Source of the DNA: Rhodobacteraceae bacterium UBA6197 | GTDB lineage: Bacteria > Pseudomonadota > Alphaproteobacteria > Rhodobacterales > Rhodobacteraceae | Direction of reading: 5' to 3' | Length of the DNA stretch: 64,000 nt | Assembly: GCA_002422085.1 (NCBI GenBank) | Contig: DISZ01000010.1 | Coordinates: 135,438 to 199,437 of the forward strand | Shown here: positions 1 to 11,019 of the stretch, one piece after another | Position numbering within the stretch: the stretch's first letter is position 1 | Layout: each line of letters begins with the position of its first letter | Notes under the pieces: model-generated | What the model saw: the letters and a program-made list of their open reading frames with translations, nothing else | The model's database searches: none | Told to the model about the DNA's origin: nothing | Made by a program: the position numbers and the translations under genes

Positions 1-713
1 TCGCGGGTGATGCGGTTGATGCCCACGTCGATCACCGTGGCGCCGGGGCGCACATAGTCGCCGGTAATCATCTCTGGGCGGCCCACAGCGGCCACCAGAA
101 TATCGGCCCCCCGGCAGACAGCGGCCAGATCCTTGGTACGCGAATGGGCGATCGTCACAGTGCAGCTGTCGCCCAGCAGCAGTTGCGCCATCGGCTTGCC
201 GACAATGTTGCTGCGCCCGACCACCACCGCATTCAGCCCCGACAGGCTGCCCAGATGGTCGCGCAGCATCATCAGACAGCCCAAGGGCGTGCACGGGACC
301 ATGCTTTTCTGTCCAGTGCCCAAAAGCCCGACATTCGAAATATGAAACCCGTCCACATCCTTGGCCGGATCTATGGCATTGATGACCAGATCCGAATTGA
401 GATGCCCCGGCAGTGGCAGTTGCACGAGGATACCGTTCACCGTCGGGTCGGCGTTCAACCGCGCGATCAGCGCCAATAGATCCGATTGCGTTGTTTGCGC
501 CGGCAGCTTGTGTTCAAAGCTGGTCATTCCGACCTCAAGCGTCTGTTTGCCTTTGTTGCGTACATAGACCTCGGAGGCCGGGTCTTCGCCCACCAGCACC
601 ACCGCCAGCCCCGGCGTGATGCCGTGGTCGGCCTTCAGCCGCGCGACATGGGCAGCCACCTTGTCGCGCACACGCTGCGCAAACGCCTTGCCGTCGATGA
701 TCGTTGCACTCAT
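1..713 (-). CDS. folD: Bifunctional methylene-THF dehydrogenase/cyclohydrolase FolD (partial)
   Basis: FolD oxidises 5,10-methylene-THF to methenyl-THF with NADP and hydrolyses it to 10-formyl-THF in the cytoplasm. The window edge removes the C-terminus; about 237 of the usual 285-300 residues are present. Visible are the catalytic pair Tyr50 and Lys54 in YVRNKGK, the substrate-loop motif DVDGFH and the dinucleotide-binding segment VVGRSNIVGKPMAQ. The start ATG overlaps the chorismate mutase stop (ATGA), so the two are translationally coupled. It is the third gene of an fhs - chorismate mutase - folD operon, which places formyl-THF synthesis and interconversion together. Confidence 0.96.
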   Translation of the reverse strand, partial: MSATIIDGKAFAQRVRDKVAAHVARLKADHGITPGLAVVLVGEDPASEVYVRNKGKQTLEVGMTSFEHKLPAQTTQSDLLALIARLNADPTVNGILVQLPLPGHLNSDLVINAIDPAKDVDGFHISNVGLLGTGQKSMVPCTPLGCLMMLRDHLGSLSGLNAVVVGRSNIVGKPMAQLLLGDSCTVTIAHSRTKDLAAVCRGADILVAAVGRPEMITGDYVRPGATVIDVGINRITR

Positions 714-1015
714 CTGTCGTCTCCCTTGCCCAAAACCCGTTCCTCGCGGTCGATCGACCATTCGATCATCTTCCGCCAGAGCGCCTCGACCAGATCGGGG
801 TCGAGACCCTGCGCCCCGGCCGTACCGCGCACCTTGCTCACCACGTCTTCGACCCGCGCCGTGACCCTTGCCGGCATACCCTCGGCGGGCTTCAGCTTGA
901 TCGCGCGGTCGATCAGCGCGGCTCGCTTTGCCAGCAGCGCCACGATCTGCGCGTCCAGCGCATCGATCCGGCCACGCAATTCGGCCATGCTGGTGATAGT
1001 GTCGGGCGATGACAT
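710..1015 (-). CDS. AroQ-type chorismate mutase
   Basis: This is a small all-helical chorismate mutase of 101 residues, the size of single-domain AroQ enzymes. It converts chorismate to prephenate for phenylalanine and tyrosine synthesis. The N-terminal helix (LRGRIDALDAQIVALLAKR) carries the family arginine and the RIDxLD pattern, and a C-terminal helix follows (LWRKMIEWSIDREE). A strong SD, GGAAGGGGG, lies about five bases before the ATG. It is sandwiched between fhs and folD and overlaps folD by 4 bp. The pairing with folate genes is common in Rhodobacteraceae, and why an aromatic-pathway enzyme sits there is not evident. The related isochorismate-pyruvate lyase fold cannot be excluded from sequence alone. 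Confidence 0.85.
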   Translation of the reverse strand: MSSPDTITSMAELRGRIDALDAQIVALLAKRAALIDRAIKLKPAEGMPARVTARVEDVVSKVRGTAGAQGLDPDLVEALWRKMIEWSIDREERVLGKGDDR

Positions 1016-1101
1016 GGCTGCCCCCTTCCGAAAACAAGTGACATGCGAATTTGCGCCCGTCCTATCGCAGTGTTTGGGGACAGGCTCAAGCCCGGCCGGT
1101 G

Positions 1102-2778
1102 TCAGAACAGGCCGACGACCTCGCCCGCTTCATTCAATCCGATCGCCTCGGCACTGGGCGCACGCGGCAGGCCCGGCATGGTCATGATCTCGCCGCAGAT
1201 CACCACGATGAACCCGGCCCCCGCTGAAAGCCGCACCTCGCGGATCGGCAGCGTATGCCCCGAGGGCGCGCCGCGGAGCGCGGGGTCGGTGCTGAACGAA
1301 TACTGGGTCTTGGCCATACAGACCGGAAGATGGCCGTAGCCCGCCACTTCCCAGGTGCGTAGCTGATCGCGGATCGACTTGTCGGCGATGACGTCGCCGG
1401 CGTGATAGATCCGCCGCGCGACGGTATCGATCTTGTCGAACAGCCCCATGTCATCGGGGTAAAGCGGCGCAAAATGGCCCTTGCCACCTTCCGCCAGCGT
1501 CACCACCTTTTGCGCCAGTTCCTCGGCCCCGGCCCCGCCCTTGGCCCAGTGCTGGCACAAGATCGCTTCGGCGCCTTGCTTGGCGACATAGTCCTTGATG
1601 GCGGCGATCTCGGCTTCGGTATCGGTGGTGAAATGGTTGATCGCCACGACAACCGGAACGCCAAAGCCCTTGGTGTTGGCAATGTGGCGGCCCAGGTTGG
1701 GACAGCCCTTGACAACGGCGGCCACGTTTTCCACCCCAAGGTCGGCCTTGGCCACGCCGCCGTTCATCTTCATCGCGCGCACTGTGGCCACGATCACCGC
1801 CGCCGCAGGCGTCAACCCTGCCTTGCGGCATTTGATGTCAAAGAACTTCTCGGCCCCGAGATCCGCCCCGAAACCGGCTTCGGTCACCACATATTCGGAC
1901 AGTTTCAACGCCGTCGAGGTGGCCATGACCGAGTTGCAGCCATGCGCGATATTGGCAAACGGGCCGCCATGCACGAAGGCCGGGGTGTTTTCCAACGTCT
2001 GCACGAGGTTCGGCTGCATCGCCTCTTTCAGCAGCACGGTCATCGCGCCATCGGCCTTGAGGTCGCGGCAATGGATCGGCGTCTTGTCGCGCCGATAGGC
2101 CACCACGATATCACCAAGACGTTGTTGCAGGTCTTTCAGGTCCTTTGCCAGGCACAGGATCGCCATCACCTCCGAGGCCACGGTAATGTCAAACCCGGTT
2201 TGGCGCGGAAAGCCGTTCGAGACGCCGCCAAGGCTGACCACCATGTCGCGCAGGGCGCGGTCGTTCATGTCCATGACCCGGCGCCAGACCACGCGGCGTT
2301 CATCGATCGCAAGACTGTTGCCCCAGTAGATATGGTTGTCGATCATCGCCGACAGCAGGTTGTGGGCGCTGGTAATGGCGTGAAAATCACCGGTGAAATG
2401 CAGGTTCATTTCTTCCATCGGCACGATCTGGGCATAGCCGCCCCCCGCCGCACCGCCCTTCATCCCGAAGTTCGGGCCAAGGCTGGCCTCGCGGATGCAG
2501 ATCGCGGCGCGCTTGCCGATCCGCGCCAACGCATCACCCAGACCGACGGTGGTGGTGGTCTTGCCCTCGCCTGCGGGGGTCGGGTTGATCGCGGTGACAA
2601 GGATCAGCTTGCCCTCGGGGCGGGCCCCCAAGCCGACGATGAATTCGCGGTCGATCTTGGCCTTGTCGCGCCCATAGGGGATCAGAGCCTCTTCGGGGAT
2701 CCCCAGCTTTGCGGCAATCTCTGGCATCGGGCGTTTGGTTGCGGCGCGGGCAATCTCGATATCGCTCATCACACTCAA
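1102..2778 (-). CDS. fhs: Formate-tetrahydrofolate ligase
   Basis: It makes 10-formyl-THF from formate, THF and ATP. The protein is 558 residues, the normal length. The P-loop TPAGEGKTTTT lies near residue 67, followed by the conserved MKGGAAGGGYAQ and HLTGDFHA-like region (LHFTGDFHAITSAHN). I chose a TTG start at 2778: it gives an N-terminus LSVMSDIEIARAA whose length matches relatives beginning MxxKSDIEIAR, and an SD (GGGAGGGA) sits at proper distance only for this codon. The in-frame ATG at 2769 would be about 15 bases from the SD. A longer in-frame opening to 2865 exists but looks non-coding. First gene of the fhs-chorismate mutase-folD operon. Confidence 0.95.
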   Translation of the reverse strand: MSVMSDIEIARAATKRPMPEIAAKLGIPEEALIPYGRDKAKIDREFIVGLGARPEGKLILVTAINPTPAGEGKTTTTVGLGDALARIGKRAAICIREASLGPNFGMKGGAAGGGYAQIVPMEEMNLHFTGDFHAITSAHNLLSAMIDNHIYWGNSLAIDERRVVWRRVMDMNDRALRDMVVSLGGVSNGFPRQTGFDITVASEVMAILCLAKDLKDLQQRLGDIVVAYRRDKTPIHCRDLKADGAMTVLLKEAMQPNLVQTLENTPAFVHGGPFANIAHGCNSVMATSTALKLSEYVVTEAGFGADLGAEKFFDIKCRKAGLTPAAAVIVATVRAMKMNGGVAKADLGVENVAAVVKGCPNLGRHIANTKGFGVPVVVAINHFTTDTEAEIAAIKDYVAKQGAEAILCQHWAKGGAGAEELAQKVVTLAEGGKGHFAPLYPDDMGLFDKIDTVARRIYHAGDVIADKSIRDQLRTWEVAGYGHLPVCMAKTQYSFSTDPALRGAPSGHTLPIREVRLSAGAGFIVVICGEIMTMPGLPRAPSAEAIGLNEAGEVVGLF

Positions 2779-2950
2779 GGTAGTCCCTCCCAAGGCTTTT
2801 GCTTGAATTGTGAGCAGACTAGCGCCTTTAGCGCCCTTCCGCTGCACATTTGCGACCGCTGGCACGTCGGATTCGCCGCATAATTGTCAGGCAAGCGGGT
2901 CAGGGGGGCAACCCACGCCCGATCCCGGCGCACGGTCGGCACTGCGCCAG

Positions 2951-3730
2951 TCAGCCGACCGTCAAGGTAAAGAACAGGCGACGAAACGGGAACAGCACCG
3001 CGCCGTCCGGTTCGGCGGGATAGGCTGAGGCCAGAGCTGCGTCGTATCGGGCGACGAACTCGATCACCTCGGCCTCGGTCAACTTTTCAAGATAGGGGCG
3101 CATCGCGGTGCCTTCGGTAAAGCGGCGCACGGGATGGCCCTCGGGGCTGGGCTCAAGTCGTTGAACATAATCGGTTTCCCAGACATCGACCCGACCTAGA
3201 GGCGCCAGCATCCGATAGTAGTCGACCATGCTGGCGACCGCTGGCTGCCAGCCGGTGAAATCAAACCGATCGGGAAACATCTCGCCGGCGAAATCGCGCA
3301 AGAAGCGGTGCGACGGCGCGCCCTGCTGACGCGGCATCTGCACTGCCAGCGTGCCACTCGGCGCAAGAAACCCCGCCAGCCGTGGCAGCAACGCGCCATG
3401 TTGGGGCAGCCAATGCAGCATGGCGTTGGAAAAGATCAGCGCGGGCGGTTTGGCTGGTTCCCAGCCGGCGACATCGGCCGCCAGACAGCGCTTGTAGGCG
3501 CCGGTCGCCGCCGCCTCGGCCAGCATCGCAGGCGAAGCATCAACCCCGATCAGGCGATGCCCGGCGAACCGTTTGGCCAGCGCCTTGCCAACCGCACCAT
3601 TGCCGCAGCCGAGGTCGATCACGTCACCCTCTGGCAGTGCCGCAACGCGGGTCAACAGATCCAGTGCCGGGCGCAGGCGCAAGCCCCGAAACCGGGAATA
3701 GGTCGCGGGGCTCCAATCGCTTTGGGTCAT
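2951..3730 (-). CDS. Class I SAM-dependent methyltransferase, trans-aconitate methyltransferase-like
   Basis: A 259-residue Rossmann-fold methyltransferase. Motif I is VIDLGCGNGAVGKAL near residue 40, followed by IGVDASPAML (motif II) and a motif-IV-like IFSNAMLHWLPQH. The overall layout, with the start MTQSDWSPATYSRFRG, resembles trans-aconitate 2-methyltransferase (Tam), which methylates an inhibitor of aconitase. The substrate is not proven by sequence. The chosen ATG at 3730 lies seven bases after the ftsH stop, so it is probably the last gene of the tol-pal/ftsH transcription unit; an upstream in-frame start would overlap ftsH. About 170 bases without a gene separate it from fhs. Confidence 0.75.
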   Translation of the reverse strand: MTQSDWSPATYSRFRGLRLRPALDLLTRVAALPEGDVIDLGCGNGAVGKALAKRFAGHRLIGVDASPAMLAEAAATGAYKRCLAADVAGWEPAKPPALIFSNAMLHWLPQHGALLPRLAGFLAPSGTLAVQMPRQQGAPSHRFLRDFAGEMFPDRFDFTGWQPAVASMVDYYRMLAPLGRVDVWETDYVQRLEPSPEGHPVRRFTEGTAMRPYLEKLTEAEVIEFVARYDAALASAYPAEPDGAVLFPFRRLFFTLTVG

Positions 3731-3737
3731 GCCTGCC

Positions 3738-5636
<1,899 letters not shown>

Positions 5637-5715
5637 GGGAAACCTCCAATAATCTTGTGGCGCCACGACAGAGTCAGGCACCTCTCATATGAAAATAGGC
5701 ATTCAGAGCGCAGGT

Positions 5716-6987
5716 TCAATGCGATAAAAGCGCTGAAAAGAAATCATCTGCACCTGCGCCCGATCCAAAGCCGAGTTCCGCCGACCATCCCAGCGCCATT
5801 CCGGCAAGCGGCGCGGCCACCAATTCGTGCCCGCGCCAGACCGCCGGGTCGGCGGCAAGCGCCGCGCGCGGGCGCGGCTGATCGCGCCAATCCTTGCAAA
5901 GGCGTAAACCGTCTTCACCCAACGCCCTGATTTCCAGTCCTTTTTCATCAGGCCCCGTCAAACGCCAGCGGCCGTCCCATAGCGCGCCTGGGGTGGCGAC
6001 GCGGCAATTGGCCACTGCGGCAGCCTCGCGGCACACGCGAAAGGCGGGGCCTTCGGGCAGCACAAGGCAGCCATGCAGGGTGCCCGCAGATCCGGCAAGG
6101 GCAGCGCGGGTCAATTCGGCCATTCCGGCGGCGCGCGGGCCATAATCGGCGCGCGCCACCCAGCGCAGCGCCTGCGCCATCAGACGGCGGCGCAATTCGG
6201 CGGGCTGGGCGGCAAGGCGGGCGCGGTCAAAGACCACATCGCCGGCCTCGATCCGCAGCACTTCTTGCGCGGCGCGCAGCGTGGCATGCGCCACGACCTC
6301 GCGCACCTCGCGCAGATGCGTGGTCACTGCGGCAATGCCCTCGGCGCTGATCCCGAGTGGTCCAAGCGCCGACAGCACGGCGCGGGCGCGAACCCGGTCA
6401 TAGCTTGGGTCTTCGTTGCTGGGGTCTTCGGCCCATGTCGCGCCGATCGAGACCAGATAGGCGCGCAGATCGGCCCGGCGCGCGGCCAGAAGAGGGCGCA
6501 GCCACAGCATCCCCCAGGCGTGGCGCTCGGGCGCCATCGCCGAAAGCCCGTCGATCCCGGCGCCGCGCGCCAGCCGCATCACAAAGGTCTCGGCCTGGTC
6601 GTCGGCGGTATGGCCCAGCGCCACCGCGTCAAGGGCGCGGGCGCGTGCCCAATCGGACATCAGCCCATAGCGGGCGCGGCGCGCGGCGTCGGGCAGATTG
6701 CCGCGCCCGTCCCACCCCTGCCAGTGCAACGTGTCATGCGGCACGCCAAGCCGGGCGCAAAGCCGCGCCACCCCGGCGGCCTCGTCCGCCGCCTCGGGGC
6801 GCAGCCGGTGATCGACGGTGACGACATGCAGTGTCGGGCGGTCGGCCCACGCCGCAAGCAGATGCAGCAGCGCGACCGAATCTCCGCCGCCTGAAACGGC
6901 AACGCCCAGCCGGGCGAACCGGCCGGGCGGGGCAGAGGCGCGGATCTGCGCACTCAGATCTTCAAGCGGCGTCCCGTCGCCGGTCAC
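5716..6987 (-). CDS. tilS: tRNA(Ile)-lysidine synthase TilS
   Basis: TilS ligates lysine to C34 of tRNA-Ile(CAU), changing its anticodon meaning from Met to Ile. It is essential in most bacteria. The PP-loop ATP pyrophosphatase motif SGGGDS is at residues 32-37, followed by VVTVDHRLRPEA and the conserved GHTADDQAETFVMRLARG. The 423-residue length fits the type with a C-terminal extension. The start codon is GTG, overlapping the cpoB stop as GTGA, which implies coupling. It lies between cpoB and ftsH, a conserved order in this class. Confidence 0.94.
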   Translation of the reverse strand: MTGDGTPLEDLSAQIRASAPPGRFARLGVAVSGGGDSVALLHLLAAWADRPTLHVVTVDHRLRPEAADEAAGVARLCARLGVPHDTLHWQGWDGRGNLPDAARRARYGLMSDWARARALDAVALGHTADDQAETFVMRLARGAGIDGLSAMAPERHAWGMLWLRPLLAARRADLRAYLVSIGATWAEDPSNEDPSYDRVRARAVLSALGPLGISAEGIAAVTTHLREVREVVAHATLRAAQEVLRIEAGDVVFDRARLAAQPAELRRRLMAQALRWVARADYGPRAAGMAELTRAALAGSAGTLHGCLVLPEGPAFRVCREAAAVANCRVATPGALWDGRWRLTGPDEKGLEIRALGEDGLRLCKDWRDQPRPRAALAADPAVWRGHELVAAPLAGMALGWSAELGFGSGAGADDFFSALLSH

Positions 6988-7805
6988 GGACAGCCAAGCG
7001 CACGCATCGCAGCCCCCGCCTCGGACATCGCCGGGGCTTGCGGAAAGCGCACGCCCACCTCGGCCAGCGTGGCACAGGCTTCGACCTGTTGCCCCAAGGC
7101 GCCCAGCGATTTCCCGAGGTTCAGCAGGTTGTCGGGCGCGCGCGGACCGTTCGGCGCGGCCGAAAACGCATCCAGAAAGGCCCGTGCCGCCTTGGCTTCT
7201 TCGCCGCCCTGACGCAGGGCATCGGCGCGCAGATACATCGCCTCGTCGCTTAGCGCACCGCCCGGATAGGTTTCGGCATAGGCCGCAAAGAGGTCAGCGG
7301 CGCCGCGAAAGTCACCTTGCCCGAGCACCTCCTTGGCCCGGTCAAAGTCTGCCTGCTCGTTCATCGCCATGGCGCCACCGCCGGCCTGCGGCGCGCTGTC
7401 CGACCCGAGGACGGGCGCCGTAGAGGGCGCCGCCCCCCCCAAAGGTGCGGCATTGCCGATCGCCGAGATATCGCACCCCGGCTCCAGTTCGCACAGACGA
7501 AACTCGAGGTCACCCACCCGGTTGGTGCCGTCGGTCACGACGCGGTTGATCCGGTTTTCCAGATCCTCGGCCTTCGATGTCAACCGCGCCAGCGCGGCCT
7601 CCATCGTGTTCATCCGCTCAAGTGCCGAAGCACCTCCAGCCGCCTGCAACCCCGATTGCCCCGAGGCAACAAGTTCGCTGCGCAGGCCCTGAATCTGGGC
7701 CGAAAGCTGGCCCAGCTCAGTGCGGATATCGGCCAGGGACTGGTCTTGCGCCAGCGCCGGCGAGGCCAGAACAAGGCCCAGTGCGAAAACCAACCGCCGC
7801 ATCAT
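6984..7805 (-). CDS. cpoB: Cell division coordinator CpoB (YbgF), Tol-Pal associated
   Basis: Periplasmic protein that links peptidoglycan synthesis to Tol-Pal driven outer-membrane constriction. Signal peptide: RRLVFALGLVLASPALAQ at the N-terminus, cleaved after ALA. An N-terminal coiled-coil (about residues 22-90, with LADIRTELGQLSAQIQGLRSE heptads) should mediate trimerisation. A C-terminal TPR region follows (from FDRAKEVLGQGDFRGAADLF). The protein is 273 residues. Two adjacent ATGs (7805 and 7802) follow the SD AAGGGG. It is seven bases downstream of pal and overlaps tilS by 4 bp, so it belongs to the tol-pal operon. Confidence 0.92.
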   Translation of the reverse strand: MMRRLVFALGLVLASPALAQDQSLADIRTELGQLSAQIQGLRSELVASGQSGLQAAGGASALERMNTMEAALARLTSKAEDLENRINRVVTDGTNRVGDLEFRLCELEPGCDISAIGNAAPLGGAAPSTAPVLGSDSAPQAGGGAMAMNEQADFDRAKEVLGQGDFRGAADLFAAYAETYPGGALSDEAMYLRADALRQGGEEAKAARAFLDAFSAAPNGPRAPDNLLNLGKSLGALGQQVEACATLAEVGVRFPQAPAMSEAGAAMRALGCP

Positions 7806-7812
7806 GTGCCCC

Positions 7813-8337
7813 TTAGCTGCCCGCGCCCAGCGATATCACCGTGACCGCACGGCGGTTCTTGGCGTAGCAGGCCTCGTCCGAGCACACCTCAAGCGGCCGT
7901 TCCTTGCCGTAGGAAACGGTGCGCAGACGGCCCGAAGCCACCCCTTGCGATACAAGGAATTCCTGCGCGGCATTCGCGCGGCGCGCACCGAGCGCGAGGT
8001 TGTATTCGCGGGTGCCCTGTTCGTCGGCATGGCCTTCGATGATGGCCGAATACTGACTGTTGGCCATCAGCCACTGCGCTTGCCCGCTCAGGGTGGTGCG
8101 GGCCTCGGGCGACAGGGTAGACTGGTCCACCGCAAAGAGAACCTTGTCACCGATGGTCTGGCTGAAATAGGCCGGGCTGCGCGGATCACTCGCGTTGCCT
8201 AGCGCCGATTGGTCGATGCCGCCCGCGCCAAAGGCGCCGTTGCCATTCGCGCCACCGGCGCCGAAACGGTCAGGATTGTTACAGGCCGCAAGGCCCAGCG
8301 CCGATACGATCAAAAGCGCCTTGGGAAGAAAGGTCAT
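7813..8337 (-). CDS. pal: Peptidoglycan-associated lipoprotein Pal
   Basis: Outer-membrane lipoprotein that anchors the membrane to peptidoglycan and interacts with TolB. The signal peptide ends in the lipobox LAAC with the lipidated cysteine at residue 19. A glycine/asparagine-rich linker follows, then the OmpA-like peptidoglycan-binding domain (FAVDQSTLSPEA through EGHADEQGTREYNLALGARRA). The meso-DAP-contacting pattern NLALGxRRA is intact. Length is 174 residues, normal for Pal. Located between tolB and cpoB; the 93-base tolB-pal gap could hold an internal promoter, but I see no clear consensus. Confidence 0.96.
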   Translation of the reverse strand: MTFLPKALLIVSALGLAACNNPDRFGAGGANGNGAFGAGGIDQSALGNASDPRSPAYFSQTIGDKVLFAVDQSTLSPEARTTLSGQAQWLMANSQYSAIIEGHADEQGTREYNLALGARRANAAQEFLVSQGVASGRLRTVSYGKERPLEVCSDEACYAKNRRAVTVISLGAGS

Positions 8338-8430
8338 GGTGCTACCGCCTTTTTATGACTGGCCCGGTTTTGTTATTGGCCCGATGCCATGGATTCTAAC
8401 AGTTTGTTCCGGCTTTGGGAATCGCCCGCA

Positions 8431-9768
8431 TCAGGGAAGCAGCGGCGACCAGGCCGGGTCCGAGGCCGCACCCGGTGTCGGAACCGCCCTCAGGTTCCGC
8501 CCCGAAATATCGACCGAATAAAGCTGCGCTCCGCCACTGGCCCCAGCGGTTTCACGCGTGAACATGATTACCCGGCCATTCGGAGACCAGGTTGGCCCTT
8601 CGTCAAGAAACGAGGTCGTGAGCAGTCGCTGTTCCGACCCGTCCGTGCGCATCACGCCGATGTGGAACTTGCCCTGAAGCTGCATCGTGAAGGCGATCAG
8701 ATCGCCACGCGGCGACCAGACCGGCGTGCCATAGCGCGCGCCCTCATTTCCGGCAGGCGGGAAGGAAATCCGCGTCGCTTCGCCACCACCCGCAGGCATG
8801 ACGTAAAGCTGCTGGCTGCCAGAGCGGTCGGATTCGAACACGATCCGGCTGCCGTCGGGCGCATAGGACGGGGCGGTTTCGATCGCCGGGGTATTGGTCA
8901 GGCGCGCCGGCGCGCCGCCGCCCACGCCCATGTGCCAGATGTCGGTATTGCCGCCCTGCTCCAGCGAATAGACGATCGCACCGCCATCGGGCGAAAAGCG
9001 CGGCGCAAAGGTCATCGTGCCGGGCTGTTCGGGCAGCAGCTTTGCCGATACCGAGGCCACATCCAGTATCTTGATGCGCGGAAAGCCGGTTTCATAGGTG
9101 GTGTAGATCACCCTGTCGCCCGCATAGCTGAAACGCGGCGCCAGCACGATCGTGCTGCTGTCGGTCAGATACTGCACATTTGCGCCGTCATAATCCATCA
9201 CCGCAAGGCGCTTTTGGCGCGCGTTCTTGGGGCCCGCCTCGGACACAAAGACAACACGGCTGTCGAAATAACCGCCCTCTCCCGTGATCCGGGCGTAGGC
9301 GGTGTCGGCCACCTTGTGGGCCAGACGCCGCCAACTGCCGGTCGAGGCCGCCAGTTGCTGCCCCTCGCCCAATTGCTGACCCGAATAGACATCGTAAAGC
9401 CGGAACTTGACCGTCACCCGGCCCCCCGAAACGGCCACGGCGCCCGTAATCACCGCCTGCGCGTTGATCGCCTTCCAATCGGCATAGGCCAGCGGCGCAT
9501 CAAAGCTGCTGACGCGGCTGATATGGGCATTTTCGGGAATTTCCCGAAACAAACCGGTGCCCGAAAGGTCGGCGGCGATCACCCGGCTGATATCGGCGGC
9601 ATATTGGCCTGCCTCGCCGGTTTCGGCGACGAACGTGGGAAGCGCATAGGGCAAGGGTTCGATCACACCATCGGTGATCTCGATCCTGAGCGGTCCGCTT
9701 TGGGCATGGGCCGCCGGGGCGGGGGTCAGGGCCAGAACGGCCAAAGAAAGCATCACAAAACGAAACAT
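8431..9768 (-). CDS. tolB: Tol-Pal system protein TolB
   Basis: Periplasmic beta-propeller protein that binds Pal and is released by energised TolA. The signal peptide FRFVMLSLAVLALTPAPAAHAQ precedes an N-terminal TolB domain and several WD40-like/PD40 repeats (for example APRFSYAGDRVIYTTYETG, APRFSPDGGAIVYSLEQGG, PTWSPNGRVIMFTRETA). The start ATG at 9768 has SD GAGGG nine bases upstream and yields a compact signal peptide and 445 residues. An alternative ATG at 9828 overlaps the tolA stop (ATGA-type coupling) and would add 20 residues before the hydrophobic segment; both are possible. Confidence 0.95.
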   Translation of the reverse strand: MFRFVMLSLAVLALTPAPAAHAQSGPLRIEITDGVIEPLPYALPTFVAETGEAGQYAADISRVIAADLSGTGLFREIPENAHISRVSSFDAPLAYADWKAINAQAVITGAVAVSGGRVTVKFRLYDVYSGQQLGEGQQLAASTGSWRRLAHKVADTAYARITGEGGYFDSRVVFVSEAGPKNARQKRLAVMDYDGANVQYLTDSSTIVLAPRFSYAGDRVIYTTYETGFPRIKILDVASVSAKLLPEQPGTMTFAPRFSPDGGAIVYSLEQGGNTDIWHMGVGGGAPARLTNTPAIETAPSYAPDGSRIVFESDRSGSQQLYVMPAGGGEATRISFPPAGNEGARYGTPVWSPRGDLIAFTMQLQGKFHIGVMRTDGSEQRLLTTSFLDEGPTWSPNGRVIMFTRETAGASGGAQLYSVDISGRNLRAVPTPGAASDPAWSPLLP

Positions 9769-9827
9769 CGGTCGCATCCCTCGCATCGGGTTTTCTAGCT
9801 TGTAGCGGAATTTGGCGGCTGAGGGCA

Positions 9828-11015
9828 TCACTTCATCCTCATTTTCTCGGGGTTGAAGACGATCTCGATTTCGCGCCACTGCTCGAATTTCTCGGGCGGC
9901 AGCGGGAACCCGTCCGAACCGCAGCGCACGATCGCACGGCGCCCGGCCTCGAAGGCCTGCTTGGCCGCCGCCTCGGAATCGCCTTCATAGCCGATCTGTC
10001 GGATCGAGCCGATGTCGGGCTTTCCGTCCGGCTTCATCTGCACCCCCAGAGTGACCACGGTGCGCAGCGCCTCGGTCGATAGCGCGCCGACATTCCAGCA
10101 GGCCTTCACATCGACAATCAGCGCGTCTTTCTCGCCCGAGGTCAGCGGCGGACCCGACGCCGCGCGCCCGACGCCACCCGTGCCCTTGGCCTCAGAGGGT
10201 GCCGGATCGCCCGCCAACGCCTCGGCCAGCGCATCATTGACCGGATCAGACTGCGGCTTCGCCGGGTTTGACGGCTTTGCAGCGTCGGCAGGCGTCTGGT
10301 CAGGTGCGGGTTTCTTGGGGCGTGCCTTTGGGCGGGCCGAAGTTTGCGGCGCCGAGGACTCGGGCTTGTCAGTCGTTTCGGTCGCTTCGGTCACGATCTC
10401 GGTGGTGGCCTCGGGCGGGGCGGCCGCTTCCTTGGGGGGCTCGACGACCGGCGCGGGGTCGGGGGTTTCCTCGGGCCGGGTTTCAGCCATGGCGGTGTCG
10501 GAAACGCGCGCATCCGGGGCCGGCGCCTCGGACGGCGTCGGGGCCACGCGCGGCGCGGGTTTGGGCTTGGGGCGCGGACTGATCTGGCTCAACACGGTTT
10601 GCGATGGCTCTTCGACCGGCGGCGTCGGCTGCATCGGCGGGGTCTCGGTGACCTCGGCCACCGGCGGCGACGTCAGATCGGTCAGGTCGGGCTGCGGCTC
10701 GGCGTCGGGCTGCGGCTCGGGCAAGGCCTCGGCGGGGGGCTGGACGACCTCGGGGTCCGGCGTGGGCGCCGTGAGCGTTTCGGCAGGGGCCTCGGGGGCA
10801 GGCATCTCGGTCACCGGGGTGTCCGAGGCCTTCGGCGCCGCGGCCACCATCGCATCGAACTGCGACTGCGACATCACTGCAACCTCGGTCATCTGCACCG
10901 GATCATGGGCCTTTGGTCTGAACCAGAACCCGCCAAAGGCGATCCAGGCGATCACCCCCAGATGGAGCGCCGCCGAAATGCCCGTGCCGATCCTGTCTGC
11001 CCGGTCCATCGACAT
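9828..11015 (-). CDS. tolA: Tol-Pal system protein TolA
   Basis: Inner-membrane protein spanning the periplasm that transmits proton-motive energy from TolQR to TolB/Pal. One N-terminal membrane anchor is visible (ALHLGVIAWIAFGGFWF), followed by about 240 residues rich in Pro, Glu, Ala and Thr, with PKPKP-type runs. This replaces the Ala/Lys helix of E. coli TolA. The C-terminal globular domain (from about DALIVDVKACWNVG to the end) resembles a TolA/TonB C-terminal fold. The start at 11015 (MSMDRADRIG) lies five bases after the tolR stop; ATG 11009 is an alternative. The low-complexity centre creates long antisense open frames that are not genes. Confidence 0.9.
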   Translation of the reverse strand: MSMDRADRIGTGISAALHLGVIAWIAFGGFWFRPKAHDPVQMTEVAVMSQSQFDAMVAAAPKASDTPVTEMPAPEAPAETLTAPTPDPEVVQPPAEALPEPQPDAEPQPDLTDLTSPPVAEVTETPPMQPTPPVEEPSQTVLSQISPRPKPKPAPRVAPTPSEAPAPDARVSDTAMAETRPEETPDPAPVVEPPKEAAAPPEATTEIVTEATETTDKPESSAPQTSARPKARPKKPAPDQTPADAAKPSNPAKPQSDPVNDALAEALAGDPAPSEAKGTGGVGRAASGPPLTSGEKDALIVDVKACWNVGALSTEALRTVVTLGVQMKPDGKPDIGSIRQIGYEGDSEAAAKQAFEAGRRAIVRCGSDGFPLPPEKFEQWREIEIVFNPEKMRMK

Positions 11016-11019
11016 GACG

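Noticed and set aside
2820..2840. Direct repeat AGCGCC in the fhs leader
   Set aside because: Six-base direct repeat only, easily by chance at this GC content; no palindrome.
1402..2883. 493-residue plus-strand open frame antisense to fhs
   Set aside because: Arg/His/Gly-rich translation without family features, created by the GC-rich opposite strand of a conserved gene.
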